Positions 1-7,318 are shown, numbered from the stretch's first letter. The stretch: 11,784 nucleotides of DNA from Bacteroidota bacterium (GCA_012838685.1 DUOU01000223.1:1-11784); one strand, 5' to 3'. Notes: generated from the letters alone by a model not told the origin. Numbers and translations: made by a program.

Positions 1-481
1 CGCCAATTTTACCGGCACCTGCCTCAAAAACAGCTTTGCTTACCTTTTCGTAATGTGATGTCGGCACGAATGTCACCATCTTGCGTAACCTTCCGGCGAG
101 CGGCACCAATACCCTCACATCCTTCAACCCAAGCTTTTCGGCCATTTTCCTGCTGACACCGAAGTTAATCGCGTCAAGATTGGTATGCAAAGCGTAGATC
201 GCTATGCCGTTCAATATAGCTTTACGTATTATTCTTTCGGTAACTGTTTTGCCAGTGAGCCTTTTCAATGGTCTGAATATCAACGGATGGTGCGAAACTA
301 TAAGATCACATCCCTTTTTGATAGCCTCTTCAAGCACATCTTCGGTAACATCGAGCGTAAGCAGAGCGGAGTTAACCTCCTGATCGGGATCTCCCACCTG
401 TAATCCGGAATTATCGTAATCCTCCTGAAATGATAAAGGAATCTCCCTATCGAAATATCTGATTAACTCTCTTAGTTTCAT
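1..481 (-). CDS. Nif3/YqfO-family dinuclear metal-binding protein (5' part, cut by window edge)
   Basis: Only the first 160 codons are present; the gene runs off the left edge. Reading from the ATG at 481-479, the protein shows Nif3 (DUF34) family hallmarks: YDNSGLQVG near residues 22-30, the metal-site pair in SHHPLIF (His64-His65), and HTNLD at 99-103 (His99 and Asp103). From about residue 130 the text changes to a MVTFVP...FEAGAGKIG pattern. This matches the start of the PII/CutA-like domain inserted in the longer YqfO-type members (about 360-370 residues), so the full protein is probably that long form. The family forms ring-shaped hexamers with two metal ions per subunit; a GTP cyclohydrolase I type 2 label is often transferred but the cellular function is unsettled. 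The start lies 16 bases after the MerR gene stop, so it is probably the fourth gene of a leftward run. Confidence 0.9.
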   Translation of the reverse strand, partial: MKLRELIRYFDREIPLSFQEDYDNSGLQVGDPDQEVNSALLTLDVTEDVLEEAIKKGCDLIVSHHPLIFRPLKRLTGKTVTERIIRKAILNGIAIYALHTNLDAINFGVSRKMAEKLGLKDVRVLVPLAGRLRKMVTFVPTSHYEKVSKAVFEAGAGKIG

Positions 482-497
482 GGTTTTTCAAAAAGTC

Positions 498-833
498 TCA
501 CATAGATTCGCTCAACTCGGTAAGCAGAGTTCTGATCCTTAGCAACGACTCCCTGATTTCAAATTTATAATCGATTTCATCCATACCCCCTTCAATTTTT
601 TTTATAGCTCCCGGAATTGTCATCCCCTTCTCTTTCAACAGGTGATGGATAATTTTCAGATTTTTGAGGTCAGTCGCCGTAAAGAGGCGGTTGCCTTTTT
701 TGTTTTTGGCCGGTTTTAGTATCTTGAACTCACCATCCCAGTAGCGTACCGTGGAAACGGGCACGCCAAGAATCTTCGACACTTCACCTATTGTATAATA
801 AAGTTTCTCTATTGGTTTTTCTTTATATGGCAT
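498..833 (-). CDS. Short MerR-family transcriptional regulator
   Basis: This is a 111-residue protein if started at the ATG at 833-831. Residues 11-40 carry the MerR winged helix-turn-helix (YYTIGEVSKILGVPVSTVRYW), followed by a basic wing (KPAKNKKGNRLFT) and a second helical pair to about residue 80. After that there is only a short predicted helix and no metal- or drug-binding effector domain, so an inducer cannot be guessed. An upstream in-frame ATG at 890-888 would add 19 residues and overlap the preceding peptidase by 23 bases. I prefer 833 because MPYKEKPIEKLYYTIGEV resembles the usual N-terminus of Bacteroidota MerR proteins in this setting and the extension looks random. It sits between an M23 peptidase and the Nif3 gene, 34 bases after the peptidase stop, and is likely cotranscribed. 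Its target is unknown. The stop is TGA. Confidence 0.88.
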   Translation of the reverse strand: MPYKEKPIEKLYYTIGEVSKILGVPVSTVRYWDGEFKILKPAKNKKGNRLFTATDLKNLKIIHHLLKEKGMTIPGAIKKIEGGMDEIDYKFEIRESLLRIRTLLTELSESM

Positions 834-867
834 GACCGAAGTATATTGTTTACAGTCGTTCGTTAAT

Positions 868-1836
868 TTAGTCGAAAGATTGACCGGCATTTGAGGAGAT
901 CTCTATCATCCTCTCATACTCATCCGCCGTAAGATCGTTAAAATAAAAGTTCGCGGGATCCACATAATTCCCGTTGTATTTGATCTCATAGTGCAGATGC
1001 GGTGCCAAGGAAAGCCCGGTATTCCCCACATAACCTATAACATCTCCCCTCTTGACTCTCTGTCCCCGCCTGACATTGAAACCGTTCATATGGGCATATG
1101 TGGTAGTATAACCATAACCATGATCAATTGTCACATAATTACCAAGCCCTTTCTGCGAGGTTGCCGCGGTAATCTTACCATCGCCGGTAGCATAAATCTC
1201 CGTGCCGGTGGGAGCCGTAAAATCCATTCCGTTGTGCATCATGACAATTTTATAGATGGGATGTATCCTCAGTCCGAATCCTGAAGCGGTTCTTTTCAGG
1301 TCCTTGTTGGAAATGGGCATTATCGCCGGAACAGCTCTAAGCATATCCTCCTTGTTCTCGGCCAGAACAACAAGTTCGTCATACGATTTTGATTGTACAT
1401 ATATCCTGTTCCTAAGCATATTCAGCTTCTCGGTTGTCTCCATCACCAATTGCGCGTTGGAATAACCATCCAACTCCCTGTACCTTCGCACTCCTCCCGT
1501 ACCCGCTGTTCTATAGGCCGAAGAGACAGGATCAGCCTCAAATATTGATCTGTAGAGATTGTCATCTGTCTCCTGCAACTGGTCCAGAACGACTTCTATT
1601 TCTCCCATCTCCTTTTGTATCAGCTCATACTGAAGTGTCAGCTGCGAGATCTCGTTCCTTAACAGTTTCTCTTTGGGGGAATCGACAAAAACGGCCCATA
1701 TAACGTAGTAGAAAGCGGCTATGATCAGGGAGCCGACAAAATATGCGGCTATCTTCAATATCACAGACTTAGCGGAATGACGTATCCTATCATAACTCAA
1801 CGTCTCCTGATTAAATCTGAACTTAGTTTTTGCCAT
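868..1836 (-). CDS. M23-family (LytM-type) peptidoglycan metallopeptidase, membrane-anchored, copy A
   Basis: This 322-residue protein is predicted to cut peptide cross-links in peptidoglycan on the periplasmic side of the inner membrane. A cytoplasmic N-terminus (1-25) is followed by one membrane helix (about 26-50), a coiled-coil stretch (about 55-100 and 125-165) and a C-terminal LytM domain (about 175-295). All expected active-site residues are visible: zinc ligands His201 and Asp205 (HNGMD) and His282, with catalytic His249 (YAHM) and His280 (HLH). The substrate-groove motif SGFGLRIHP before the domain is also intact. I chose the ATG at 1836-1834; two GTG codons directly upstream could extend it by two residues. 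It is paralogous to the next gene upstream, sharing the GVxRYRELDGYS segment and the same architecture. No separate promoter is evident in the 70-base gap, so it is probably cotranscribed with that gene. An activator or coiled-coil scaffold role in the divisome or elongasome is possible but inferred. Confidence 0.92.
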   Translation of the reverse strand: MAKTKFRFNQETLSYDRIRHSAKSVILKIAAYFVGSLIIAAFYYVIWAVFVDSPKEKLLRNEISQLTLQYELIQKEMGEIEVVLDQLQETDDNLYRSIFEADPVSSAYRTAGTGGVRRYRELDGYSNAQLVMETTEKLNMLRNRIYVQSKSYDELVVLAENKEDMLRAVPAIMPISNKDLKRTASGFGLRIHPIYKIVMMHNGMDFTAPTGTEIYATGDGKITAATSQKGLGNYVTIDHGYGYTTTYAHMNGFNVRRGQRVKRGDVIGYVGNTGLSLAPHLHYEIKYNGNYVDPANFYFNDLTADEYERMIEISSNAGQSFD

Positions 1837-1906
1837 CACCACGAAATTAAATATTTTGACAGTGCGCCGTACCTACTATGTACGTTATCAACAGGTACAA
1901 TTGCGG

Positions 1907-2863
1907 CTAATTACTGTAAGCCTGCATGACTCTGATCATCTCCTCGTACTCTTCCTCACTGATATTATCATGGAAGTAGTTGTAGGGATCCTTGACTCTG
2001 TTGTATTGACGAATCTCATAATGTAAATGAGGCCCTGTTGATATCCCCGTATTTCCGGAATACCCGATGAGATCTCCCTTTTTAACGTTCTGGCCCTTCG
2101 TAACGATTATCTCGTTCAAATGCCCGTATATCGTTATATATCCGTAATCATGGTCTATCTCCACGCACTTTCCGAAACCTCCGTTATATCCGGCAATTGA
2201 AACCCGACCATCACCGGTCGCATAAATTTCTGTTCCGATAGGGGCTCTGAAATCCAAACCATTGTGGTATTGTGATACACCAAGTACCGGATGAACCTCC
2301 CTGAACATCAAACCATCGCCCTTCCTGATAGAGACCTGTACGGGACATATAGAGGGAATGTGGGTCAACATTCTGTCCCATTCACCGTAACGAGATTCGA
2401 TATCTGCCATCGACTTCCGCTGAACCTCCAGCATATTCTTCATCTCGTCGATTTTCATACGGGTAGACTTCATTATATAGGAAGCGGAATATCCGTCCAG
2501 TTCCCTGTACCTCTCGACACCGCCGACACCGGGATTGCGGTACGACTCGGGCAATCCTTCCATTTCAAGTATAGGACGGTAAACAACCTCATCATTGGTT
2601 ATCAGATCGTTGATGATTTCCATGTTGGCCTCAAGTTCTTTATTGGCCATTGAGAAATCGAATTTCAATCTCTCGATCTCCTCCCGCAATCTGGCATCCT
2701 TGGGCGCGCCAAATCTGTTTTCAAAGATTGTTCCATAAAGTATGGCTGCTCCGACAGTCAATAAAAACCAAAAGAATCCCCTCAAAACCTTGACCGATTT
2801 TGAGGTCTCTACCTGCTTGTATTGCAGATCATTGGGGTCTAAAACATACTTCCGGTCACGCAT
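1907..2863 (-). CDS. M23-family (LytM-type) peptidoglycan metallopeptidase, membrane-anchored, copy B
   Basis: This 318-residue paralogue of the downstream peptidase has the same order of parts: short cytoplasmic N-terminus, membrane helix (about 28-46), coiled coil (about 55-95 and 125-160) and LytM domain (about 175-295). Zinc ligands His200, Asp204 and His281 and catalytic His248 and His279 are all present, so hydrolytic activity is plausible. The groove motif before the domain is altered: copy A has SGFGLRIHP, while this protein has GDGLMFREVHP, lacking the usual SGxGxR. That suggests a different substrate preference or more regulation. The first ATG in frame is 2863-2861 and matches the N-terminus of copy A (MRDRKYVLDPNDLQY against MAKTKFRFNQETLSY); a GTG at 2875 could add four residues. 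It is the first gene of the leftward run, with a near-consensus promoter at 2906-2936 and alaS diverging on the other side. The stop is TAG. Confidence 0.92.
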   Translation of the reverse strand: MRDRKYVLDPNDLQYKQVETSKSVKVLRGFFWFLLTVGAAILYGTIFENRFGAPKDARLREEIERLKFDFSMANKELEANMEIINDLITNDEVVYRPILEMEGLPESYRNPGVGGVERYRELDGYSASYIMKSTRMKIDEMKNMLEVQRKSMADIESRYGEWDRMLTHIPSICPVQVSIRKGDGLMFREVHPVLGVSQYHNGLDFRAPIGTEIYATGDGRVSIAGYNGGFGKCVEIDHDYGYITIYGHLNEIIVTKGQNVKKGDLIGYSGNTGISTGPHLHYEIRQYNRVKDPYNYFHDNISEEEYEEMIRVMQAYSN

Positions 2864-2905
2864 CCGGTCAATCACATAGGTTTCAATTAATCTAAACTAG
2901 GCGGA

Positions 2906-2936
2906 CAAATCTAACGTAAAAAAATTATTTTTGCAA
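2906..2936 (-). promoter_or_regulatory. Bacteroidota-type promoter for the M23/MerR/Nif3 run
   Basis: On the minus strand TTG (2936-2934) is followed after exactly 20 bases by TAGATTTG (2913-2906), a full match to the TAnnTTTG -7 box at the usual spacing from the -33 TTTG/TTG box of Bacteroidota housekeeping promoters. Transcription would begin near 2899, leaving a leader of about 36 bases before the ATG at 2863. The -33 element lies in the palindrome TTGCAA (2931-2936), whose other strand gives TTTG (2930-2933) facing alaS. Confidence 0.65.
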
Positions 2937-2965
2937 CCCATTGTGATGGCAAAATAGTAAATTTT
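2930..2965 (+). promoter_or_regulatory. Weak candidate promoter for alaS
   Basis: TTTG at 2930-2933 and TAAATTTT at 2958-2965 (seven of eight to TAnnTTTG) face alaS, but the gap of 24 bases is longer than the usual 19-21 and the region is a T-rich run where chance matches are easy. The alaS promoter must lie in this 115-base spacer or just inside the divergent gene, so this is the best candidate rather than a firm call. Confidence 0.25.
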
Positions 2966-2978
2966 TTATTTTTTTCTT

Positions 2979-5543
2979 ATGAAGGCCCAAGATATTAGAA
3001 ATTCCTTTTTTGAGTTTTTTGAATCCAAGGATCATACGATAGTTCCATCGGCTCCCATGACCGTTAAGAACGACCCCACATTGATGTTTACCAATGCGGG
3101 CATGAACCAGTTCAAGGATATATTTTTAGGTAACAGGGAACCCTTCGCCAAAAGGGTGGCCAATTCCCAAAAATGTCTGAGAGTTTCTGGAAAACATAAC
3201 GACCTGGAGGAGGTGGGACACGACACATATCACCATACTATGTTCGAGATGCTCGGAAACTGGTCGTTTGGCGACTATTTCAAAAAAGAAGCTATTGACT
3301 GGGGATGGGAGTACCTGACCGAGTTGCTGGGTATAGATAAAGATAGGCTTTATGTAACTATTTTCCAGGGCGATGAAGCGGAAGGCCTGGAACGCGACGA
3401 TGAGGCTTACGATTTCTGGGCAAAAAATGTCCCGGAGGAGAGAATATTGACAGGTTCCAAAAAGGACAATTTTTGGGAGATGGGAGAAACCGGACCTTGC
3501 GGGCCCTGCTCCGAGGTGCATGTCGATATCCGCGACGATGCCGACAGGGCCAAAATCCCCGGAAAAGATCTTGTAAATGCCGGACATCCGCTGGTTATTG
3601 AGATATGGAACCTTGTTTTTATACAGTATAACAGGAAAGCCGACGGCTCCCTAGAACTGCTGCCGAACAAACATGTCGATACCGGCATGGGATTTGAAAG
3701 GTTGTGCATGGTTCTACAAGGAAAAAGGTCGAATTACGATACCGACATTTTTCAGTCTATCATTGGCGAGATAGCGAACATCACCGGCAAGAGATACGGA
3801 GCCAACGAAAAACAGGATATCGCCATGAGGGTTATAGCCGACCATCTCAGGGCCGTATCTTTCTCCATAGCCGACGGCCAACTACCTTCGAACAATAAAG
3901 CGGGTTACGTTATCAGGCGGATTCTCCGCAGGGCGGTAAGATATGCGTATACCAATCTTGAAGTGGAGGAACCCCTGTTGTGCGAATTGGTTCCGGTGCT
4001 GGTCGACACCATGGGTTACCAGTACCCCGAACTGGCGCAATCACAGGAACACATAAGCAAAATAATCCTTGAAGAGGAAAATGCCTTCCTAAAAACCCTG
4101 GGCAAAGGATTAAAGATGATAGGCAGGATGACAGACCAGATGAGAAAGGAAAACAGGAAGGTTCTCCCCGGAGATGCCGCTTTCGAACTGTACGACACTT
4201 ACGGGTTTCCTGTCGATTTAACGTCGCTTATCCTCAAGGAAAACAATATGGAGCTGGATATCAAGGGTTTCGAGAAGGAGATGAAAGGCCAGAAAGAGAG
4301 ATCGAGAAACGATGCCGAGCAAGATATAGGCGACTGGATAATTCTTGATGAGACCAAGGAGACTATCTTTACCGGATATGACAAGGTAGTTGATGAGGTA
4401 ATAATAACCAAATACCGAACAATCAAGGCCAAGGGCAAGGAGATCTGCCAGTTGGTGTTCGACAAAACACCCTTCTACGCCGAAATGGGAGGTCAGGTTG
4501 GCGATACAGGTTATATCCAGTCCTCCACGGAAAAAATCGGGATACTCAACACCGTCAAGGAAAACGAACTGATCGTGCATATCGCCGAAAAAATTCCGGC
4601 AAATCCTTCGGCCCGGTTCACAGCCAACATCGATCTGGAGAAACGGTTGATGATAGCGAACAACCACACCGCTACCCATCTGCTCCACTACGCCATGAGA
4701 AAAGTACTTGGCAAGGAGGTGGAACAAAAAGGATCGTTGGTGAACGCCGACAAACTGCGATTCGATTTCAGCCATTTCGGAAAACCCTCGAAAGAGGAAC
4801 TGAAAAAGATTGAGGAGATCGCGAATGATATGGTGAGAAAGGGTATCAAAAAAGAGGAACATAGGGATATACCCATCGCTAAAGCAAGGGAGATGGGGGC
4901 AATAGCCCTATTCGGCGAGAAGTACGGCGACAACGTGAGAGTTATCGGGTTCGGCGATTCGGTTGAACTTTGCGGGGGAACGCATGTCGATTCAACTTCA
5001 TCTATAGGAATGATAAAAATAATCTCCGAGGGAGCCATAGCGACAGGTATCAGGAGGATAGAGGCGATCACCGCCAAAAAAACCGAAGAGTATATTAACG
5101 GAAAAATCGAGACTCTCGATGAGATTGTCTCTATGTTGAAGGGGACAGCGAACGTTACCGATGCTCTTGGCAAACTTATCGAGGAGAACAGTAACCTGAA
5201 AAAAAGGATTGAAAAATTTGAAGCAAAGGCAGCGTACAATACATTCAAGCAACTTGAATCCAAAGCTATTACAATAAACGGCATTAACTTCATCAAGGGA
5301 GAGACCGGCGCCGACTCAGCAGATGCCCTCAAATCCATCGCCTCCGAAGCCAGAAAAAATCGCGAGAACACGATAATGGTGGTTGGCGCCAATATCAACG
5401 GCAACGCCGGTCTTGTCGCGATGGTAAGCGATGATCTGGTAAGCAGTAGGGGTATAAGTGCCGTTGATATCATCAAAAACATATCCGGGGAGATAAACGG
5501 AGGAGGAGGAGGACAACCGTTCCTCGCTTCGGCCGGGGGCTAA
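2979..5543 (+). CDS. alaS: Alanyl-tRNA synthetase, ends early at an in-frame TAA
   Basis: The enzyme attaches alanine to tRNA-Ala in the cytoplasm and removes mischarged serine or glycine. The 854-residue product covers the class II catalytic core (about 1-240; motif 2 region around 58-100, motif 3 with VDTGMGFERL around 233-242), the tRNA-recognition helices (to about 450), the beta-barrel and editing domain (about 480-700) and most of the C-Ala domain. Editing-site zinc ligands are visible as HTATH (His563, His567) and CGGTH (Cys665, His669). A coiled coil (about 710-760) precedes the C-Ala part, which ends in GGGGGQPFLASAGG. Relatives normally continue about 20 residues beyond that motif. 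Here TAA at 5541-5543 interrupts, but the same frame goes on with a tail-like sequence to TGA at 5607-5609; without the stop the protein would be 876 residues. The rest of the gene looks intact, so the product may remain functional. The ATG at 2979 gives the classic MKAQDIRNSFFEFF start. Confidence 0.97.
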   Translation: MKAQDIRNSFFEFFESKDHTIVPSAPMTVKNDPTLMFTNAGMNQFKDIFLGNREPFAKRVANSQKCLRVSGKHNDLEEVGHDTYHHTMFEMLGNWSFGDYFKKEAIDWGWEYLTELLGIDKDRLYVTIFQGDEAEGLERDDEAYDFWAKNVPEERILTGSKKDNFWEMGETGPCGPCSEVHVDIRDDADRAKIPGKDLVNAGHPLVIEIWNLVFIQYNRKADGSLELLPNKHVDTGMGFERLCMVLQGKRSNYDTDIFQSIIGEIANITGKRYGANEKQDIAMRVIADHLRAVSFSIADGQLPSNNKAGYVIRRILRRAVRYAYTNLEVEEPLLCELVPVLVDTMGYQYPELAQSQEHISKIILEEENAFLKTLGKGLKMIGRMTDQMRKENRKVLPGDAAFELYDTYGFPVDLTSLILKENNMELDIKGFEKEMKGQKERSRNDAEQDIGDWIILDETKETIFTGYDKVVDEVIITKYRTIKAKGKEICQLVFDKTPFYAEMGGQVGDTGYIQSSTEKIGILNTVKENELIVHIAEKIPANPSARFTANIDLEKRLMIANNHTATHLLHYAMRKVLGKEVEQKGSLVNADKLRFDFSHFGKPSKEELKKIEEIANDMVRKGIKKEEHRDIPIAKAREMGAIALFGEKYGDNVRVIGFGDSVELCGGTHVDSTSSIGMIKIISEGAIATGIRRIEAITAKKTEEYINGKIETLDEIVSMLKGTANVTDALGKLIEENSNLKKRIEKFEAKAAYNTFKQLESKAITINGINFIKGETGADSADALKSIASEARKNRENTIMVVGANINGNAGLVAMVSDDLVSSRGISAVDIIKNISGEINGGGGGQPFLASAGG

Positions 5544-5609
5544 AAACCCGAAGGTATCTCTTCAGCCTTAAACAGAGCGGAAGAATATATCAAAACCGTT
5601 TCCGCCTGA
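5544..5609 (+). other. Orphaned alaS 3' tail, in frame after the stop
   Basis: Directly after TAA 5541-5543 the same reading frame encodes 21 residues, KPEGISSALNRAEEY... ending in TVSA, then TGA 5607-5609. In Bacteroidota AlaS the glycine motif AGG is typically followed by a K-N/K-P-E/D-G-type turn and one final helix, which this text matches (family knowledge recalled, not searched). The frame is preserved, so one base substitution such as AAA to TAA is enough to explain it; no indel is needed. It is not translated unless the stop is read through or is a sequence error. Confidence 0.75.
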
Positions 5610-5633
5610 TCGGAACCAATTCAAAATCACGCT

Positions 5634-6083
5634 ATGAACTTCATGAAAAGATCGTTGATTCCAGTTTTCGCGGTTGTTGCCGTTATAATGGCTTCATGTG
5701 TGGATGGCGCCTGCTATGAAGATACCGAATCGTTGCTGTCGGTTGCTTTTTACAGGGGAGAGGTACAGACACCGGTACAAAAACTGTCGGTTATAAGCTT
5801 GGAGGAGTATATTTACAACAACAAACCTTCTGTTTCCAAGGCGAGGATTCCTCTCAACCCCGGAGCAGGTTCGGTAAATCTTAATTTTACCATAAATGAC
5901 ACAACCGACATGATCACCTTCAACTACAGATCCGAAGTTTATATGTTCTCAAAGGAGTGCGGTTACTCTTGGATATATAACATTGAATCGGTCTCCTCCA
6001 CCAACAATATTATCGATGAAATAGCCATAATTAACGCCAACATCACAATTTCTGATGAAGAGAATATCCGTATATATTATTAG
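5634..6083 (+). CDS. Small putative lipoprotein, DUF6452-like
   Basis: This 149-residue protein begins with a signal sequence: positive MNFMKRS, a hydrophobic stretch (about 8-20) and a lipobox-like MASC with the candidate lipidated Cys22. The rest is beta-rich with two further cysteines (Cys27 and Cys109) that could pair. The length, the CYEDTESLLSVAFYRGE opening and the neighbour suggest the Bacteroidota family DUF6452, which has no known function; this assignment is from memory of the pattern. It starts 24 bases after the TGA that would end full-length alaS, and no promoter box is visible between them, so readthrough transcription from alaS is likely. An in-frame ATG at 5643 would shorten it by three residues. 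Its last 29 bases overlap the next gene, pointing to coupled translation. It probably sits in the periplasm or outer membrane; a partner role with the beta-barrel protein is inferred only. Confidence 0.8.
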   Translation: MNFMKRSLIPVFAVVAVIMASCVDGACYEDTESLLSVAFYRGEVQTPVQKLSVISLEEYIYNNKPSVSKARIPLNPGAGSVNLNFTINDTTDMITFNYRSEVYMFSKECGYSWIYNIESVSSTNNIIDEIAIINANITISDEENIRIYY

Positions 6084-6801
6084 TACCGTGTTGCTGGCGG
6101 CTTCAACCGGGCTTTCGGCCCAGTTCAGACACAGTACAGCCGACCCCGACAGTGTGGACTTCCAGCTGAACATCAGAATTGGAGCCGATATCGCCAACCC
6201 CATACTTTATTTTATAAACGACAACAATATGAATCTGGAGGGTTATATATCAGTAGACCTGAACGAAAAATATGGGATATCTTTCAACGGGGGTTACGCC
6301 GATTATAATCTTTCCAAATTTAGCTATGAATATGGCGCCACAGGCATATATTTCAAGCCTGGCGCCGATTTCAACATCCTTAAGCCACAAATATCGGAAG
6401 GCAAATACTGGGCTGGAATCGGTGTTCGTTATGGGGTTGGCATATTCAGTTTTGAAACTCCGTCAATAACATACAACAATTATTGGGGAACAACCACTAC
6501 ATCCATTCCCCCTCAATCGGCGACAGCCCACTTTATTGAGATCGCCCCAGGATTCAACGCAAAGATTTCCAATAACTTTACAATGGGCTGGAGGGTCAAT
6601 ATGTCAACATTGTTGTATGCTAGCCCCAAAGAGAAGATAGGCCCCATTTATATTCCCGGATACGGAGCAAGGGACAAAGGGGTAAATTTCAGTTTCAATT
6701 ATTTCCTTTCGTTGAGCTTCCCATATAAAACCATCAAAGCAAAGTTCAAGGATGACGATGCCGGTGCCAATTATGAAGAGCTGGAAACAGAAACAGAATA
6801 A
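6055..6801 (+). CDS. Predicted outer-membrane beta-barrel protein, DUF6048-like
   Basis: The 248-residue product has a clear signal peptide (MKRISVYIISTVLLAASTGLSA, cleavage likely before Gln23), followed by alternating hydrophobic and polar segments with many Gly, Tyr and Phe residues typical of outer-membrane beta strands: RIGADIANPILYF (41-53), GYISVDLNEKYGISFNGGY (63-81), YWAGIGVRYGVGIFSF (118-133), FNYFLSLSFPY (214-224). The C-terminal 20 residues are charged and lie beyond the last strand, so the usual terminal aromatic of porins is not at the very end. Size, pattern and pairing with the lipoprotein fit the Bacteroidota family DUF6048, function unknown (recalled, not searched). The start ATG at 6055 lies inside the upstream gene, overlapping by 29 bases. 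What it transports or binds cannot be told. Confidence 0.8.
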   Translation: MKRISVYIISTVLLAASTGLSAQFRHSTADPDSVDFQLNIRIGADIANPILYFINDNNMNLEGYISVDLNEKYGISFNGGYADYNLSKFSYEYGATGIYFKPGADFNILKPQISEGKYWAGIGVRYGVGIFSFETPSITYNNYWGTTTTSIPPQSATAHFIEIAPGFNAKISNNFTMGWRVNMSTLLYASPKEKIGPIYIPGYGARDKGVNFSFNYFLSLSFPYKTIKAKFKDDDAGANYEELETETE

Positions 6802-6813
6802 AAATTAAATTAT

Positions 6814-6821
6814 TAACTTTG
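6814..6821 (+). promoter_or_regulatory. TAACTTTG -7 box upstream of the deaminase gene
   Basis: TAACTTTG is an exact TAnnTTTG box, lying 12 bases after the stop of the beta-barrel gene and 26 bases before the deaminase ATG. Initiation would be near 6828, giving a leader of about 20 bases. No TTTG or TTG is found 19-21 bases upstream, so only half of the promoter is supported. It would serve the deaminase and the S41 protease together. Confidence 0.5.
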
Positions 6822-6847
6822 CGACTATCAATAACTGTCAATGAGAG

Positions 6848-7318
6848 ATGGAGCGCGAAAAAAACCGGGAAGTGACCGACAATAAACAGGAGGCTTTTGA
6901 CAAAAGATATCTTGAGATGGCCACGATATGGGCCGGTAATTCTTATTGCAAGAGGAGACAGGTTGGCGCGCTCATAGTCAAGGAAAAGATGATCATCTCC
7001 GACGGCTATAACGGCACGCCATCAGGATTTGAGAATATCTGCGAGGATGAGAACAATGTTACAAAACCTTACGTGCTCCACGCCGAAGCCAACGCGATAA
7101 CCAAGGTGGCCAAGTCCAACAACTCAAGTGAGGGGGCCACACTGTATGTAACAACCTCTCCCTGTCTGGAGTGCGCCAAACTGATAATACAATCGGGAAT
7201 CAAAAGGGTGGTATACTGCAACAAATATCACTCATCTGATGGCCCAAAACTTCTTAAAAGAGCGGGAATAGAATTGGTTTACATCGACTTACAAAACAAT
7301 ATATATGAGCAACAATAA
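6848..7318 (+). CDS. Deoxycytidylate (dCMP) deaminase family protein
   Basis: This cytoplasmic zinc enzyme family converts dCMP to dUMP, feeding thymidylate synthesis. The 156-residue protein has the full deaminase signature: HAEAN with zinc ligand His78 and catalytic Glu80, and PCLEC with zinc ligands Cys106 and Cys109. The GYNGTP motif (53-58) is typical of the dCMP deaminase/ComEB branch rather than free cytidine deaminases. Length is normal for the branch. I cannot see whether it is allosterically controlled by dCTP and dTTP, so related substrates remain possible. The ATG at 6848 follows a TAACTTTG box; an ATG at 6841 is in another frame and leads to an early stop. The last 14 bases overlap the S41 protease gene, so the two are almost certainly cotranscribed although their functions are not obviously linked. 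Confidence 0.92.
   Translation: MEREKNREVTDNKQEAFDKRYLEMATIWAGNSYCKRRQVGALIVKEKMIISDGYNGTPSGFENICEDENNVTKPYVLHAEANAITKVAKSNNSSEGATLYVTTSPCLECAKLIIQSGIKRVVYCNKYHSSDGPKLLKRAGIELVYIDLQNNIYEQQ

Noticed and set aside
185..403. Short plus-strand open frame opposite the Nif3 gene
   Set aside because: The minus frame carries the SHHP and HTNLD motifs; the plus translation has nothing recognisable.
1842..1849. TAATTTCG on the minus strand as a promoter box for M23 copy A
   Set aside because: It lies five bases from the start codon, leaving no room for a normal transcription start and leader, and has no -33 element.
1869..1898. Inverted repeat GTACCT/AGGTAC between the two M23 genes
   Set aside because: Only six base pairs with an 18-base loop and no U-run, so too weak for a terminator, and no known operator matches.
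4218..5482. Long open frames on the minus strand opposite alaS (214 and 264 codons)
   Set aside because: They lie fully antisense to a clearly conserved gene; their hydrophobic, Ser/Leu/Ile-rich translations are typical shadows of its codon usage and show no recognisable domain.
5541..5543. Stop codon reassignment as the reason for the TAA in alaS
   Set aside because: TAA ends other intact genes here (for example at 868-870, 7316-7318 and 11325-11327), so it is a normal stop in this genome.
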